Assembly (NCBI GenBank): GCA_030447905.1
Contig: JAUJNZ010000001.1
Span: forward strand, 185,778-249,777
Source: Thermoleophilaceae bacterium
Lineage (GTDB): Bacteria > Actinomycetota > Thermoleophilia > Solirubrobacterales > Thermoleophilaceae
Direction of reading: 5' to 3'
Length of the DNA stretch: 64,000 bases
Each line of letters opens with the position of its first letter. Positions within the stretch are counted from its first letter, which is position 1. The translations under genes were made by a program, and so were the position numbers. Below, one piece after another: positions 8,936 to 17,202 of this stretch. Below the pieces are notes generated by a model. That model was given only the letters and a program-made list of their open reading frames with translations. It had not been told where the DNA came from and made no database searches.

Positions 8936-9201
8936 CGCCGCAGGCCGAGCTCGCTGATCAGCGTGCGGTAGCGGTCCAGGTCCGAGCGGCGGAGGTAGTT
9001 GAGCAGCCGCCGCCGCTGGCCCACCAGCATGAGCAGGCCGCGGCGCGAGTGATGGTCCTTGCGGTGCTCGCGCAGGTGCTCGGTGAGGCCGTTGATGCGC
9101 TCGGTCAGGAGGGCGACCTGGACCTCGGTCGAGCCGGTGTCCTCGCCGGTCTTGCCGAAGCGCTCGACGATCTCGCGCTTTCTGTCCACGGTGAGGGTCA
9201 C
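8932..9201 (-). CDS. rpsO: 30S ribosomal protein S15
   Basis: Primary 16S rRNA-binding protein of the central domain, 89 residues, standard length. Conserved features: [14 protein letters not shown], the turn [12 protein letters not shown] and [12 protein letters not shown]. It starts with GTG overlapping the ribF stop (GTGA) and overlaps the peroxiredoxin start, so it sits inside a tightly coupled run truB-ribF-rpsO-prx. In most bacteria rpsO directly precedes pnp; here two redox genes are interposed. Confidence 0.98.
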   Translation of the reverse strand: MTLTVDRKREIVERFGKTGEDTGSTEVQVALLTERINGLTEHLREHRKDHHSRRGLLMLVGQRRRLLNYLRRSDLDRYRTLISELGLRR

Positions 9202-10088
9202 GGCCGCGACACGCTAGCAGCAGCAGCGCAGATCATTCGGGCCTCTTCGACGTCGGCGTGCATCTGGTCGACGAGCGCCTCGACCGAGTCGAACCGCCGC
9301 TCTCCGCGCAGCCGCGCGAGGAACGAGATGCGGATCGTCTGCCCGTACAGATCGTCGTCGAAGTCGATCAGATGGGCCTCGATCACGACCCCTCGGCCGC
9401 TCTCGAAGGTCGGTCGTACTCCCACGTTGACCGCCGCGGGACGTCCTTGGACGGTCGCCGCGTAGACGCCATGCCCCGGATAGGCGAGCCGGTCTCCGGG
9501 GACGAGGTTCGCGGTCGGCATGCCGAGCTCGCGGCCGCGGCGGTCGCCCTCGACGACCTCTCCCTCGAGCGTGAACGGCGCCCCGAGGAAGCGAGCCGCC
9601 GCGACGACGTCGCCTGCGGCCACGAGGGCGCGGATGTGGCTCGAGGACACCGTCTCCCCCTCGACCTCGACGATCGGCACCACACGCGTCTCGAACTCGG
9701 GCCGCGACCGCAGGTAGTCGGCGTCGCCACGAGCGGCCCGGCCGAAGCGGAAGTTCTCCCCCACCGAGACGTGCGTGGCCTCGAGCCCCGCGACGAGCAC
9801 GGCGTCTACGAACTGCTGGTGAGTCCGAGCGGCGAAGTCCCGGTCGAAAGGCACGACGACGAGCTCCGCCACGCCGAGCGAGGCGATCAGGTCGCGCTTG
9901 AGAGCGAACGAGTCGAGCAGCTTCGGCGCCGCGCCGGGGTGGATGACCTGGAGTGGATGGGGATCGAAGGTCAGCACGGTGTCCGACCCCCGGATCACCT
10001 CGCGGTGGCCGAGGTGCACGCCGTCGAACGTCCCGACGGCGACCTGCCGTGGGCGTGGCGCGGCCTCGGTGAGCGGCGTGACTTTCAA
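9198..10088 (-). CDS. ribF: Bifunctional riboflavin kinase / FAD synthetase
   Basis: Makes FMN and FAD from riboflavin. The N-terminal adenylyltransferase domain has [13 protein letters not shown] and the C-terminal kinase domain has [11 protein letters not shown] and VYAATVQG; 296 residues is normal. The reading frame is open far upstream, but homology begins at [13 protein letters not shown] therefore place the start at TTG 10088, which overlaps the truB stop as TTGA. The first domain lacks a short stretch after HREVIRG (it runs directly into [11 protein letters not shown]), so that insertion is shorter than usual. Confidence 0.94.
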   Translation of the reverse strand: MKVTPLTEAAPRPRQVAVGTFDGVHLGHREVIRGSDTVLTFDPHPLQVIHPGAAPKLLDSFALKRDLIASLGVAELVVVPFDRDFAARTHQQFVDAVLVAGLEATHVSVGENFRFGRAARGDADYLRSRPEFETRVVPIVEVEGETVSSSHIRALVAAGDVVAAARFLGAPFTLEGEVVEGDRRGRELGMPTANLVPGDRLAYPGHGVYAATVQGRPAAVNVGVRPTFESGRGVVIEAHLIDFDDDLYGQTIRISFLARLRGERRFDSVEALVDQMHADVEEARMICAAAASVSRP

Positions 10089-10906
10089 GGCTCGAAGACC
10101 ACGACTGGCTTGAGCTCGTCGCCGCGCGGCTCGGCGATCGCCACGAGGGTCCCCTGGTGGGTCAGGCGAACGTGGTCTGGCCGCGGTCCGCGGCCGTCGC
10201 CGGCGGCCACCGCGACGCCGTGGGCGGCCCGCTCGGCGTCCTCGGGCTCGAGCACCCGCTCGGGCAGGAAGTCGAGCGCCTGGGCCACCGGTACGATCCG
10301 CTCGGGATCTGCGTCGTCTCGGTCGAACGGTCCGATCCCGGTTCGCTCGAGCTCCTCGCAGTAGGCGTCTCCGAGGTCTGAGACGAGCTTTCGCACGTAG
10401 GTCCCCGCCGAGCACTCGAGCTCGAGCTCGACCCGGTCGGCCTCGCGGCGAAGCAACGACCAGCGATAGACGCTCACCCGGCGCGGCGGCGGCTCGACCG
10501 CCTCGCCGCGGCGGGCGCGCGCGTAGGCGCGCTCGCCTCCGACCCGCACCGCCGAGAACGCCGGCGGGCGCTGGAGGATCTCCCCGGTTGGCAGCTCGAC
10601 CCGTTCGGGCGCGCGCCCGGTGTACTCGAGGCGCCCGTCGCGGTCGCCGGTGTCCGAGCGCCAACCGAGTCGCGCGAGGACTCGGTAGCGCTTGGGCAGC
10701 CCGATCAGGAACCGCTGCGCGCGCGTCGCCCGCCCGACCAGGACGATCAGCAGTCCGGTGGCGAAGGGATCGAGCGTGCCCGCGTGCCCCACCCTGACGC
10801 GCTGCCCGGCGCTCGCCTCGCGCAGGCGCCGCCGCACCGCCGCGACGACGTCGTGCGAGGTCACCTCGGGTGGCTTGGGGTAGAGGATCACCCCCGCGGG
10901 GACCAT
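10085..10906 (-). CDS. truB: tRNA pseudouridine-55 synthase
   Basis: Isomerises U55 in the T-loop of tRNAs. The catalytic motif GHAGTLDPFATGLL puts the nucleophile Asp at residue 46; KRYRV and the later CSAGTYVRKLVSDLG are the other TruB landmarks, followed by a C-terminal PUA-like end. 273 residues, ATG start at 10906. It is 33 bases downstream of nrnA and overlaps ribF. The truB-ribF pairing is typical of the nusA-infB-rbfA superoperon. Confidence 0.97.
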   Translation of the reverse strand: MVPAGVILYPKPPEVTSHDVVAAVRRRLREASAGQRVRVGHAGTLDPFATGLLIVLVGRATRAQRFLIGLPKRYRVLARLGWRSDTGDRDGRLEYTGRAPERVELPTGEILQRPPAFSAVRVGGERAYARARRGEAVEPPPRRVSVYRWSLLRREADRVELELECSAGTYVRKLVSDLGDAYCEELERTGIGPFDRDDADPERIVPVAQALDFLPERVLEPEDAERAAHGVAVAAGDGRGPRPDHVRLTHQGTLVAIAEPRGDELKPVVVFEP

Positions 10907-10939
10907 CGCCGGTCAGGGGGCGAGCATCGGCGGCCCGAG

Positions 10940-11926
10940 CTAGAGCTGCTCGCCGACCTCGACGCGCAGCCGCTCGAGGAGCTCGGGCAGCGGCAGTACG
11001 GTCGTGAAGCCGGCGGCCTGAAGGTGACCGCCGCCCCCGAGGCCGCGGGCGATCCGCGAGACGTCGACGGTGTCGTCCACCGAGCGCAGGCTGACCTTGC
11101 GCAGCCCGGCGCGCTCCTCGGCGAGAAGCTCGCGCACGAGCACCGCGACGACCGTGCCCTCGACCGAGCGCAGATGATCGACGATGCCCTCGGAGTCGTG
11201 CTCGTCAGAACCAGTGTCGACGAAGTCCTCGCGGGTCAGGTGGGTGGCGGTGATCGCTCCCGCGTCGAGGCGGTGCACGCGCGCGAGCGCGCGCGCGAGC
11301 AGCTTGAGGCGGCAGAAGGGCAGGCTCTCGAAGACCTGGCGGTTGACCTTCTGAGGCGAGGCGCCGGCCTCGATCAGCTCCGCGGCCATCCGGTGGGCGT
11401 CGGACCCGGTGTTGCGGTACATGAAGCGACCGGTGTCGGTGACGAGGCCCACGTACAGCGCCTCGGCCATCGGCTCGGTGATCGCGACGCCCAGCTCGTG
11501 GGCGAGGCGCCACACGAGCTCGGCGGTACAGGACGCCGAGGGGTCGACCAGGTTGACCTCCCCGAAGCGCGTGTTGTCGTGGTGATGGTCGACGTTGACG
11601 ATCCGGATGCCGTCGGTGCGCAGGAAGGCGACCGGCATGCGGTCGATGTTGCCGCAGTCGAGGAAGACGACCAGGCGCTCCTCGAGGTCGTTTGGCGGCT
11701 CGTTCATCACCCCGTCGAGCGGCAGGTAGCGATACTCGTGCGGAAGCGGGAACTCGTCGGCGGCGAGGAACATCGCCGGGTCCTTTTCGAGCTGGGAGAG
11801 CAGGAGATGCATGCCGAGCAGGGAGCCGAGCGCGTCGCCGTCGGGGTTCTCGTGCGTGGTCAGCAGGAGCTTGTCGGCGTCTCGCAGCTCGTCGGCGACC
11901 TGATCGAGCTCGGTGATGACGCTCAC
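10940..11926 (-). CDS. nrnA: DHH/DHHA1 phosphoesterase, oligoribonuclease/pAp phosphatase NrnA-like
   Basis: Degrades short RNA oligonucleotides and probably 3'-phosphoadenosine 5'-phosphate. The DHH domain shows THENPDGDALGS, FLDCGN and NVDHHHDN (metal ligands), and the DHHA1 domain ends with the substrate motif GGGGHLQAAG. 328 residues, the usual size. GTG start overlaps the rbfA stop (GTGA). The rbfA-nrnA-truB order is standard in actinobacteria and Firmicutes. Confidence 0.95.
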   Translation of the reverse strand: MSVITELDQVADELRDADKLLLTTHENPDGDALGSLLGMHLLLSQLEKDPAMFLAADEFPLPHEYRYLPLDGVMNEPPNDLEERLVVFLDCGNIDRMPVAFLRTDGIRIVNVDHHHDNTRFGEVNLVDPSASCTAELVWRLAHELGVAITEPMAEALYVGLVTDTGRFMYRNTGSDAHRMAAELIEAGASPQKVNRQVFESLPFCRLKLLARALARVHRLDAGAITATHLTREDFVDTGSDEHDSEGIVDHLRSVEGTVVAVLVRELLAEERAGLRKVSLRSVDDTVDVSRIARGLGGGGHLQAAGFTTVLPLPELLERLRVEVGEQL

Positions 11927-12285
11927 CGGCGGTCGTCCTCCGGTGGCGGCGCCGCCTCGTCGATCAGCTGCGAGAGCCGCATGCCCCGCTCGACCGAAGC
12001 GTCGTAGACGAAGGCGAGGATCGGCGTGCGCTTGAGGGACAGCTCGTCGTTCAGCATGGCCTGCAGGTAGCCGCGGGAGGAGTGGAGTCCCTCGAGCGTT
12101 CGCTCACGGTCGACCTCGTCGCCGAGAACGCTCACGTAGACGCGCGCATGGCTCAGATCCGGGCTGGTGTCGGCGGAGGTCACGGTCACGAAGCCGATGC
12201 GCGGGTCCTTCAGGTCGCCGGCGATGTGCGCCGAGACGACTTCTCGGACGGCCTGGTTGACCCTCCGCATCCGCGCGCCGGGCAT
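11923..12285 (-). CDS. rbfA: 30S ribosome-binding factor RbfA
   Basis: Late 30S maturation factor acting on the 16S 5' helix. 120 residues with the family pattern MRRVNQAVREVVS, KDPRIGFVTVTSADTSPDL and the KH-like HARVYVSVLG; the usual RxxPxLxF element appears as KRTPILAFVYD. ATG at 12285. Separated from the DUF503 gene by 78 bases with no visible signal. Confidence 0.96.
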   Translation of the reverse strand: MPGARMRRVNQAVREVVSAHIAGDLKDPRIGFVTVTSADTSPDLSHARVYVSVLGDEVDRERTLEGLHSSRGYLQAMLNDELSLKRTPILAFVYDASVERGMRLSQLIDEAAPPPEDDRR

Positions 12286-12363
12286 CTTAGTGATCGTCGG
12301 GGTCGTGAGCCGGCCATTGGGCGGGCGCTGCCAGCCCGGCGGGCCGGCCCCCAGGCGAGGGCC

Positions 12364-12669
12364 TCACGGTTCGAGAACCTCCTGCGCCGAGCGGACCGCC
12401 CGCTCGCACCGCACGCCGTCGCCGAAGCGCGCGAGCACATGGCGCTCGACCGACGCGGCGGCATCCTCGACCGCGTTGGCCTCGCGGGCCACCAGCGCGG
12501 CCGTGAGCGTGGCGCGCTGCCACAGGTCGTGGTGCTCGGTCTCCGCCACCGACGCCCCGAAGCGCCGCCGCAGCTGCTCCTTGAGCGACACGAGGTCCTT
12601 GCGCTTGCCCTTGAGGCTCCCGCCCTCCGGGAATTGCAGCTCGATCTCCATGAGGCAAACGAAGCTCAT
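12364..12669 (-). CDS. DUF503 family protein (YlxP-like)
   Basis: Small conserved protein (101 residues) that travels with infB-rbfA in Gram-positive bacteria. Family marks: the N-terminal strand MEIELQFPEGGSLKGKRK, then LKEQLRRRFGASVAETEHHDLWQRA and a final amphipathic segment. Biochemical function is not established; the fixed place between infB and rbfA suggests a role in 30S assembly or translation start. ATG at 12669, 85 bases after the infB stop. Confidence 0.9.
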   Translation of the reverse strand: MSFVCLMEIELQFPEGGSLKGKRKDLVSLKEQLRRRFGASVAETEHHDLWQRATLTAALVAREANAVEDAAASVERHVLARFGDGVRCERAVRSAQEVLEP

Positions 12670-12754
12670 ACCGCTTCACCAATCCTCGAGGTCAACGATC
12701 GGAGGCGCTTGCTGGGCGCTCTGCGCGGAGCAAGCGTACCCGAGAGGAGGATGG

Positions 12755-15022
12755 TCAGAGCGCCCGCTCGACCGACTCCGTCTCGTAGGCCTCGAGCACA
12801 TCGTCCTCCTTGACGTCGGCGAACCCGTCGATAACCACGCCGCACTCGTACCCCGTCTCGACCTCGCGCACGTCCTCTTGGAAGCGGCGCAGCGAGCCGA
12901 TCCGGCCGTCGTAGGCGATCGTGCCGTCGCGCACGACACGGACCGCGATTCCCCGCCGCAGTGTGCCCGAGCGGACATAGCAGCCGGCGATCGTCCCGAC
13001 CCGCGAGGCGCGGAAGGTCGCCCGGACCTCGGCCTGGCCGACGGTTCGCTCGACCTGTTCCGGCTCGAGCAGCCCCTCCATGGCTTGGCGCAACTCCTCG
13101 ATCGCCTGGTAGATGACCGTGTAGGTGCGGATCTCGACCCCCTCGCGGTCGGCGACGCGCGCGACGTCCCCCACCGGCCGCACGTTGAAGCCGACCACCA
13201 CCGCGTCGGAGGCCGAGGCGAGCATCACGTCGGACTCGTTGATCCCGCCGACCGCGTCGTGGATCGCGTTGACGGCGACCTGGTCCTGGGGCAGGCGCGC
13301 GATCTCGTCGAGCAGCGCCTCGAGCGAGCCCGCGACGTCGGCCTTGACGACCAGGTTGAGCTCCCGCGCCTCACCGCGCTGGGCGCGGGCGAAGACGTCT
13401 TCGAGCGACACGCGGACGCCCTGGCGGCGGGCGATGGCCTCGGTCTTCAGGCGCGTCGCCCGCTCCCCCGCGAGCTGCCGGGCGCGACGCTCGTTCTCCA
13501 CCGCGCGCACGGTCTCGCCCGCCTCGGGGACGCCGTCGAAGCCGAGGATCTCCACGGGCTCTCCGGGCGCCACCCGCTCCACCCGCTGGCCGCGGAAGTC
13601 GTGCATGGCACGCACACGGCCCCAATGCGCTCCGGATACCAGAGCGTCGCCGACCCGCAGCGTGCCGCGCTGGATCAGCAGGGAGACCACCGGTCCCCGA
13701 CCTGGATCGAGGCGCGACTCGATCACCGTGCCGGAGGCCTCGGCGTCGGAGTTGGCTCGCAGCTCCTGGAGGTCCGAGAGGGTGACGACGGTCTCGAGCA
13801 GGTCGCCGAGGCCGTCGCCCGTCCGGGCGGAGACGTCGACGAACTCGGTGTCGCCGCCCCAATCCGCCGGGCTGAGGCCCTGCTGGGCGAGCTCCCCGCG
13901 CACCCGGTTCGGATCGGCACCCTCCTTGTCGATCTTGTTGACGGCGATCATCATCGGCACCTCGGCCGCGCGCGCGTGGTCGATCGCCTCTCGGGTCTGG
14001 GGCATCACGCCGTCGTCGGCGGCGACCACGATCACCGCGATGTCGGTGACCTGGGCGCCGCGGGCGCGCATGGCCGTGAAGGCCTGGTGGCCGGGGGTGT
14101 CGAGGAAGGTGATCGTGCTGTCGTCGTGGTGGACCTGGTAGGCGCCGATGTGCTGGGTGATCCCACCGGCCTCGCTCGCGGCCACCTCGGTCTCGCGGAT
14201 CGCGTCGAGCAAGGAGGTCTTGCCGTGGTCGACGTGACCCATGATGGTCACCACGGGGGGCCGTTCGGCGAGTGCGTCCTGGGGATCGACGACGGCGGGT
14301 TCGGCCTCGACCTCGTCGGCGGCGTGGACGATCTCGACCTTCTTGTCGAGCTCCTCGGCGAGCACGCCGATCGCCTCGTCGGTGAGTGTCTGGGTGAGCG
14401 TCGCCATCTCGCCGAGCTGCATCAGCTTCTTGATGACCTCCGGTGCCGGCAGGCCGAGCGACTCGGCGACCTCGCGCACGGTCGCGCCCGAATTGACTTG
14501 GCTGGGCGGAGCCTCCTCGACGACCGCGTTGGCGTCTTGGGTGAGGTCGGGCTCGACCCAGGGGGTGCGTCGGCGCCGGCCGCGCCCGCGGGGCGGGCGC
14601 TGCGGAGGCGGCGGGCTGGTCCCGCGCGGACGCGATGCCTGGGAATCGATCACGACACGCCGGCGACGGCCCCCGGGCGCCTGCTCGCCGAGCCGTCCGC
14701 TGCGGCCCGGCCGCGAGGCCCGCTGGCCCGCCGGCCCGCCGTTCGAGGCGGGTTCGCCCGGGGGACTCTGGCCGTCCCCGTCGGACCCGGGCGCGGGCGC
14801 TTCCTCGGAGCGAGCCGCCGGCTGGGCCGGGGGTGCGGCGGTGGCCTGCGGCGCGGCCGCGCGCTCGCGCGTCCCGCCCGAGAAGGCGACGGCGATGTCG
14901 CGCTCGTCGACGCTCGAGGCCGCGGCCTTGACGTCGAAGCCGGCCGCCTGCAGCCGGGCGATGACCTCCTTGGAGGGGATCCCCCTCTCCTTGGCTATCT
15001 CGTGTACGCGCTTCTTTGCCAT
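12755..15022 (-). CDS. infB: Translation initiation factor IF-2
   Basis: GTPase that brings initiator tRNA to the ribosome. The N-terminal IF2_N domain (MAKKRVHEIAKERGIPSKEV) is followed by a Pro/Arg/Gly-rich linker to about residue 150. Then comes the G domain: GHVDHGKTSLLD (G1), GGITQHIGAY (G2), DTPGHQAF (G3) and NKID (G4). Domains II-IV extend to the end. 755 residues, short among actinobacterial IF-2 because the linker is brief. Its start overlaps the 3' end of ylxR by 28 bases, an unusually long overlap in a strand otherwise dominated by four-base overlaps. Confidence 0.98.
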   Translation of the reverse strand: MAKKRVHEIAKERGIPSKEVIARLQAAGFDVKAAASSVDERDIAVAFSGGTRERAAAPQATAAPPAQPAARSEEAPAPGSDGDGQSPPGEPASNGGPAGQRASRPGRSGRLGEQAPGGRRRRVVIDSQASRPRGTSPPPPQRPPRGRGRRRRTPWVEPDLTQDANAVVEEAPPSQVNSGATVREVAESLGLPAPEVIKKLMQLGEMATLTQTLTDEAIGVLAEELDKKVEIVHAADEVEAEPAVVDPQDALAERPPVVTIMGHVDHGKTSLLDAIRETEVAASEAGGITQHIGAYQVHHDDSTITFLDTPGHQAFTAMRARGAQVTDIAVIVVAADDGVMPQTREAIDHARAAEVPMMIAVNKIDKEGADPNRVRGELAQQGLSPADWGGDTEFVDVSARTGDGLGDLLETVVTLSDLQELRANSDAEASGTVIESRLDPGRGPVVSLLIQRGTLRVGDALVSGAHWGRVRAMHDFRGQRVERVAPGEPVEILGFDGVPEAGETVRAVENERRARQLAGERATRLKTEAIARRQGVRVSLEDVFARAQRGEARELNLVVKADVAGSLEALLDEIARLPQDQVAVNAIHDAVGGINESDVMLASASDAVVVGFNVRPVGDVARVADREGVEIRTYTVIYQAIEELRQAMEGLLEPEQVERTVGQAEVRATFRASRVGTIAGCYVRSGTLRRGIAVRVVRDGTIAYDGRIGSLRRFQEDVREVETGYECGVVIDGFADVKEDDVLEAYETESVERAL

Positions 15023-15264
15023 TGGCCTATCCAGTCTAGGGTCTTCTCGGGAATGTTCACCGGCTCACGCAGCGCCCGGGCAAAGGCGCGGCGGCGAACC
15101 GCCTCGCCAAGGCATCGGGGATCCCTACAGAGGTAGGCGCCGCGACCCGGCCGGCGCGCCGCCGGATCGGCTGACATCTCGCCGTCGCCGGCCACGAGCC
15201 GCAGGAGCTCGCCCTTGGGGAGCGAACGCCGGCAGCCGAGGCAGAGCCGCTGCGGAGCCGCTAT
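14995..15264 (-). CDS. ylxR: YlxR-family nucleic-acid-binding protein with apparent ATA start
   Basis: YlxR (DUF448) protein of the nusA-infB operon; family members bind RNA and modulate RNase P or transcription. The domain reads LCLGCRRSLPKGELLRL, then GRGAYLCRDPRC and FARAL, so the N-terminal CxxC half lies upstream of the first ATG in frame (15195). Between the previous in-frame stop (inside nusA) and the CxxC motif there is no ATG, GTG, TTG or CTG. The best start is ATA at 15264, overlapping the nusA stop as ATAG, with a strong GGAGG 10 bases upstream (15275-15279). That gives 89 residues, the family norm. A sequencing error at the start codon is the alternative. Confidence 0.85.
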   Translation of the reverse strand: MAAPQRLCLGCRRSLPKGELLRLVAGDGEMSADPAARRPGRGAYLCRDPRCLGEAVRRRAFARALREPVNIPEKTLDWIGQWQRSAYTR

Positions 15265-16619
15265 GGGGTCCGGTCCTCCGCCAGGCCGGATTCCTGCAGC
15301 GAGGTCTCGCGCTCGGCCGCCGCAGCCCCGTCGGATTCCCCGACCTCAGCGCCCTCGCCCGCCACCGCCGCCACCTCGTCGGTGCCGGTGCCCTCGAGCG
15401 CCTGGTGGACGGGCAGGCCGCAGTACCGCGAGCCGGGCAGCGAGGCGTTCGGGCAACGCTTGCCGGTCGTCATGATGGCCGCGCAGCGGCCACTCGCCTC
15501 CTCCTCCTCGTAGGCCATCGACGCCTCCTCCTCGGCGAACTCGGTCTCCGAGCGGATGTCGACGCGCCAGCCCGTGAGGCGGGCGGCGAGGCGGGCGTTC
15601 TGGCCCTCCCGGCCGATGGCCAGCGAGAGCTGGTCGTCGGGGACGATGACCGTCGACTGGCGGGCTTCGTCGTCGACGAGCACCTCGCGCACGCGCGCGG
15701 GCGAGAGCGCCTTGGCCACGAAGCGAGCGGGCTCGTCGTTGAACGGGATGATGTCGATCTTCTCCCCGCGCAGCTCGGAGACGACCATGCGCACGCGCGA
15801 GCCGCGCGGCCCGACGCAGGCGCCGACCGGATCGACCCCGTTGGCGTGCGAGACGACGGCGATCTTCGAGCGGTAGCCGGGCTCCCGGGCGACGTTCTGG
15901 ATCTCGACGAGGCCGTCGGCGACCTCGGGTACCTCGAGCTCGAAGAGCTCGCGAATGAGCTCCGGCGAGCGCCGAGAGACGACGATGCTCGGCCCCTTGG
16001 CCTCGGCCGAGACGTCCGTGATCACCGCCTTGATGCGCGCGCCGTGGTCGTAGCGCTCGCCCTCGACCTGCTCGGACTTGGGGAGCAGGGCCTCGACCCG
16101 CTCACGCAGCTGCACGAGGGTGTAGCGCTTGTCCGACTGCTGGATGATGCCCGTGATCAGCTCGCCTACGCGGTCCTGGTACTCGTCGAACATCATGTCG
16201 CGCTCGGCCTCGCGGATGCGCTGGAAGATCACCTGCTTGGCCGTCTGTGCGGCGATGCGCCCGAACCCGCTCGGAGTCACGTCGCGCTCGTCGATCTGGT
16301 CGGAGTGGGCGGCGAGCACCTCGGGAGGGATCTCGGGTTCGCCGGGCTCGCTCATCTCCCCGGTCTCGGGGTCGATCGTCGGCTCCTCGATCTCGACCTC
16401 GGCGAGCAGCTCCTCCTCGAGGTCGGGCGGGAGCATGAGCTCCCAGACGCGGAAGTCGGCGGTGTCGTGGTCGAGGTCGACGCGTGCGTACCTGGCGGCG
16501 TCGGGGGTCTTCTTGTAGGCGGACAGGAGTGCGTCCTCGACGGCGGTCATCAGCCGCTCAGCCGAGATGCCCTTCTCGCGCTCGAGCCCGTGTACGGCCT
16601 CGACGATCTCCTTTGCCAT
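15261..16619 (-). CDS. nusA: Transcription termination/antitermination factor NusA with C-terminal zinc-knuckle-like extension
   Basis: RNA-polymerase elongation factor. Order: N-terminal polymerase-binding domain (1 to about 150, with an acidic insertion near 65-105), S1 (about 155-230, GELITGIIQQSDKRYTLVQL), and two KH domains (about 230-370, with PVGACVGPRGSRVRMV and LAIGREGQNARLAARL). After KH2 comes an extra C-terminal segment with C379, C389, C400 and H405 in a CAAIMTTGKRC ... RYCGLPVH pattern, resembling small C3H zinc motifs (DUF5763-like), then an acidic tail. The usual NusA acidic repeats are absent. 452 residues; 57 bases after rimP. Confidence 0.96.
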   Translation of the reverse strand: MAKEIVEAVHGLEREKGISAERLMTAVEDALLSAYKKTPDAARYARVDLDHDTADFRVWELMLPPDLEEELLAEVEIEEPTIDPETGEMSEPGEPEIPPEVLAAHSDQIDERDVTPSGFGRIAAQTAKQVIFQRIREAERDMMFDEYQDRVGELITGIIQQSDKRYTLVQLRERVEALLPKSEQVEGERYDHGARIKAVITDVSAEAKGPSIVVSRRSPELIRELFELEVPEVADGLVEIQNVAREPGYRSKIAVVSHANGVDPVGACVGPRGSRVRMVVSELRGEKIDIIPFNDEPARFVAKALSPARVREVLVDDEARQSTVIVPDDQLSLAIGREGQNARLAARLTGWRVDIRSETEFAEEEASMAYEEEEASGRCAAIMTTGKRCPNASLPGSRYCGLPVHQALEGTGTDEVAAVAGEGAEVGESDGAAAAERETSLQESGLAEDRTP

Positions 16620-16676
16620 GGGCTCAGCCCTCCCTTCGGTTCGCTGCCGAGTGTGGCACGGTAACGATCTCGAGCC

Positions 16677-17093
16677 TCATCCCGCGACCAGGTTGCCGCG
16701 GTTGATGTCGCCGTAGGGGATCGACACGACGCCGCTTTCGGCGGCGACGGTCACGGCTACGTCCGAGGCGTCGACGAGCTCGCCGGTGAAGCTCTTGTGT
16801 CCCTCGCGCGGCTCACGCGTGCGCACCCGCGCGCGCCGACCGACGTAGCGGCGGAAGTGGTCAGGCTTGGTCAGGGGCCGCTCGGGCCCGGGCGAGGAGA
16901 CCTCGAGGCCGACGTCTCGCAGAAGCTCGCTTAGATGGACGGTCACCCGCTCGCACAGGGCGAGGTCGACGCCGGCGGGATGATCGATCACGAGGCGCAT
17001 CTTCTCGGCGGCGATCCGCTCGCAGAGGAGTACCTCCACGTCGGGCTCGACGGCGGCGAGGCGGTTCTCGATGTCGGTCTGGACCGGTTGCAA
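16677..17093 (-). CDS. rimP: Ribosome maturation factor RimP
   Basis: 30S assembly factor. 138 residues with DIENRLAAVEPDVEVLLCERI, CERVTVHLSELL, GLEVSSPGPERPLTKPDHFRRYVGR (the diagnostic SPGxxRPLxxxxxFxR block) and a C-terminal SH3-like strand set VVSIPYGDI. The start at 17093 lies only 27 bases after the T-run of an intrinsic terminator, so no promoter fits between; it must be transcribed through that element. First gene of the rimP-nusA-ylxR-infB operon. Confidence 0.95.
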   Translation of the reverse strand: MQPVQTDIENRLAAVEPDVEVLLCERIAAEKMRLVIDHPAGVDLALCERVTVHLSELLRDVGLEVSSPGPERPLTKPDHFRRYVGRRARVRTREPREGHKSFTGELVDASDVAVTVAAESGVVSIPYGDINRGNLVAG

Positions 17094-17120
17094 ATCCGTG
17101 AGATCGGGCGGTTCGGGGCC

Positions 17121-17146
17121 AAAAAAAAGCGGGCTGCGAAGCCCAC
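17121..17146 (-). terminator. Intrinsic terminator/attenuator before rimP
   Basis: Minus strand shows GTGGGCT TCGC AGCCCGC (7-bp stem with one G-T pair, 4-base loop) followed directly by eight T residues: a textbook rho-independent terminator. It lies 52 bases after the dtd stop and 27 bases before the rimP start. It may end the dtd transcript or attenuate the rimP-nusA-infB operon. Confidence 0.85.
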
Positions 17147-17196
17147 CTCCAGGTGCGGCGACGCGCGCCGCAGACGAAAGTCCAAAGCTGAGTCGG

Positions 17197-17202
17197 ATTA
17201 TA
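17197..17202 (-). promoter_or_regulatory. Perfect -10 box (TATAAT) at the dtd stop, possible rimP operon promoter
   Basis: Minus strand TATAAT overlaps the dtd stop codon. A transcript starting about 17190 would have a leader of some 97 bases containing the intrinsic terminator before rimP. No good -35 is seen at 16-18 bases, and the overlap with a stop codon raises the chance of coincidence. Confidence 0.35.

Noticed and set aside
12167-15136. A 989-codon open frame on the plus strand opposite infB, and similar long frames opposite carB, recJ, relA and pnp
   Set aside because: They lie antisense to well-conserved genes, have Arg/Ala/Asp-rich translations without motifs, and arise because stop codons are rare in GC-rich DNA.
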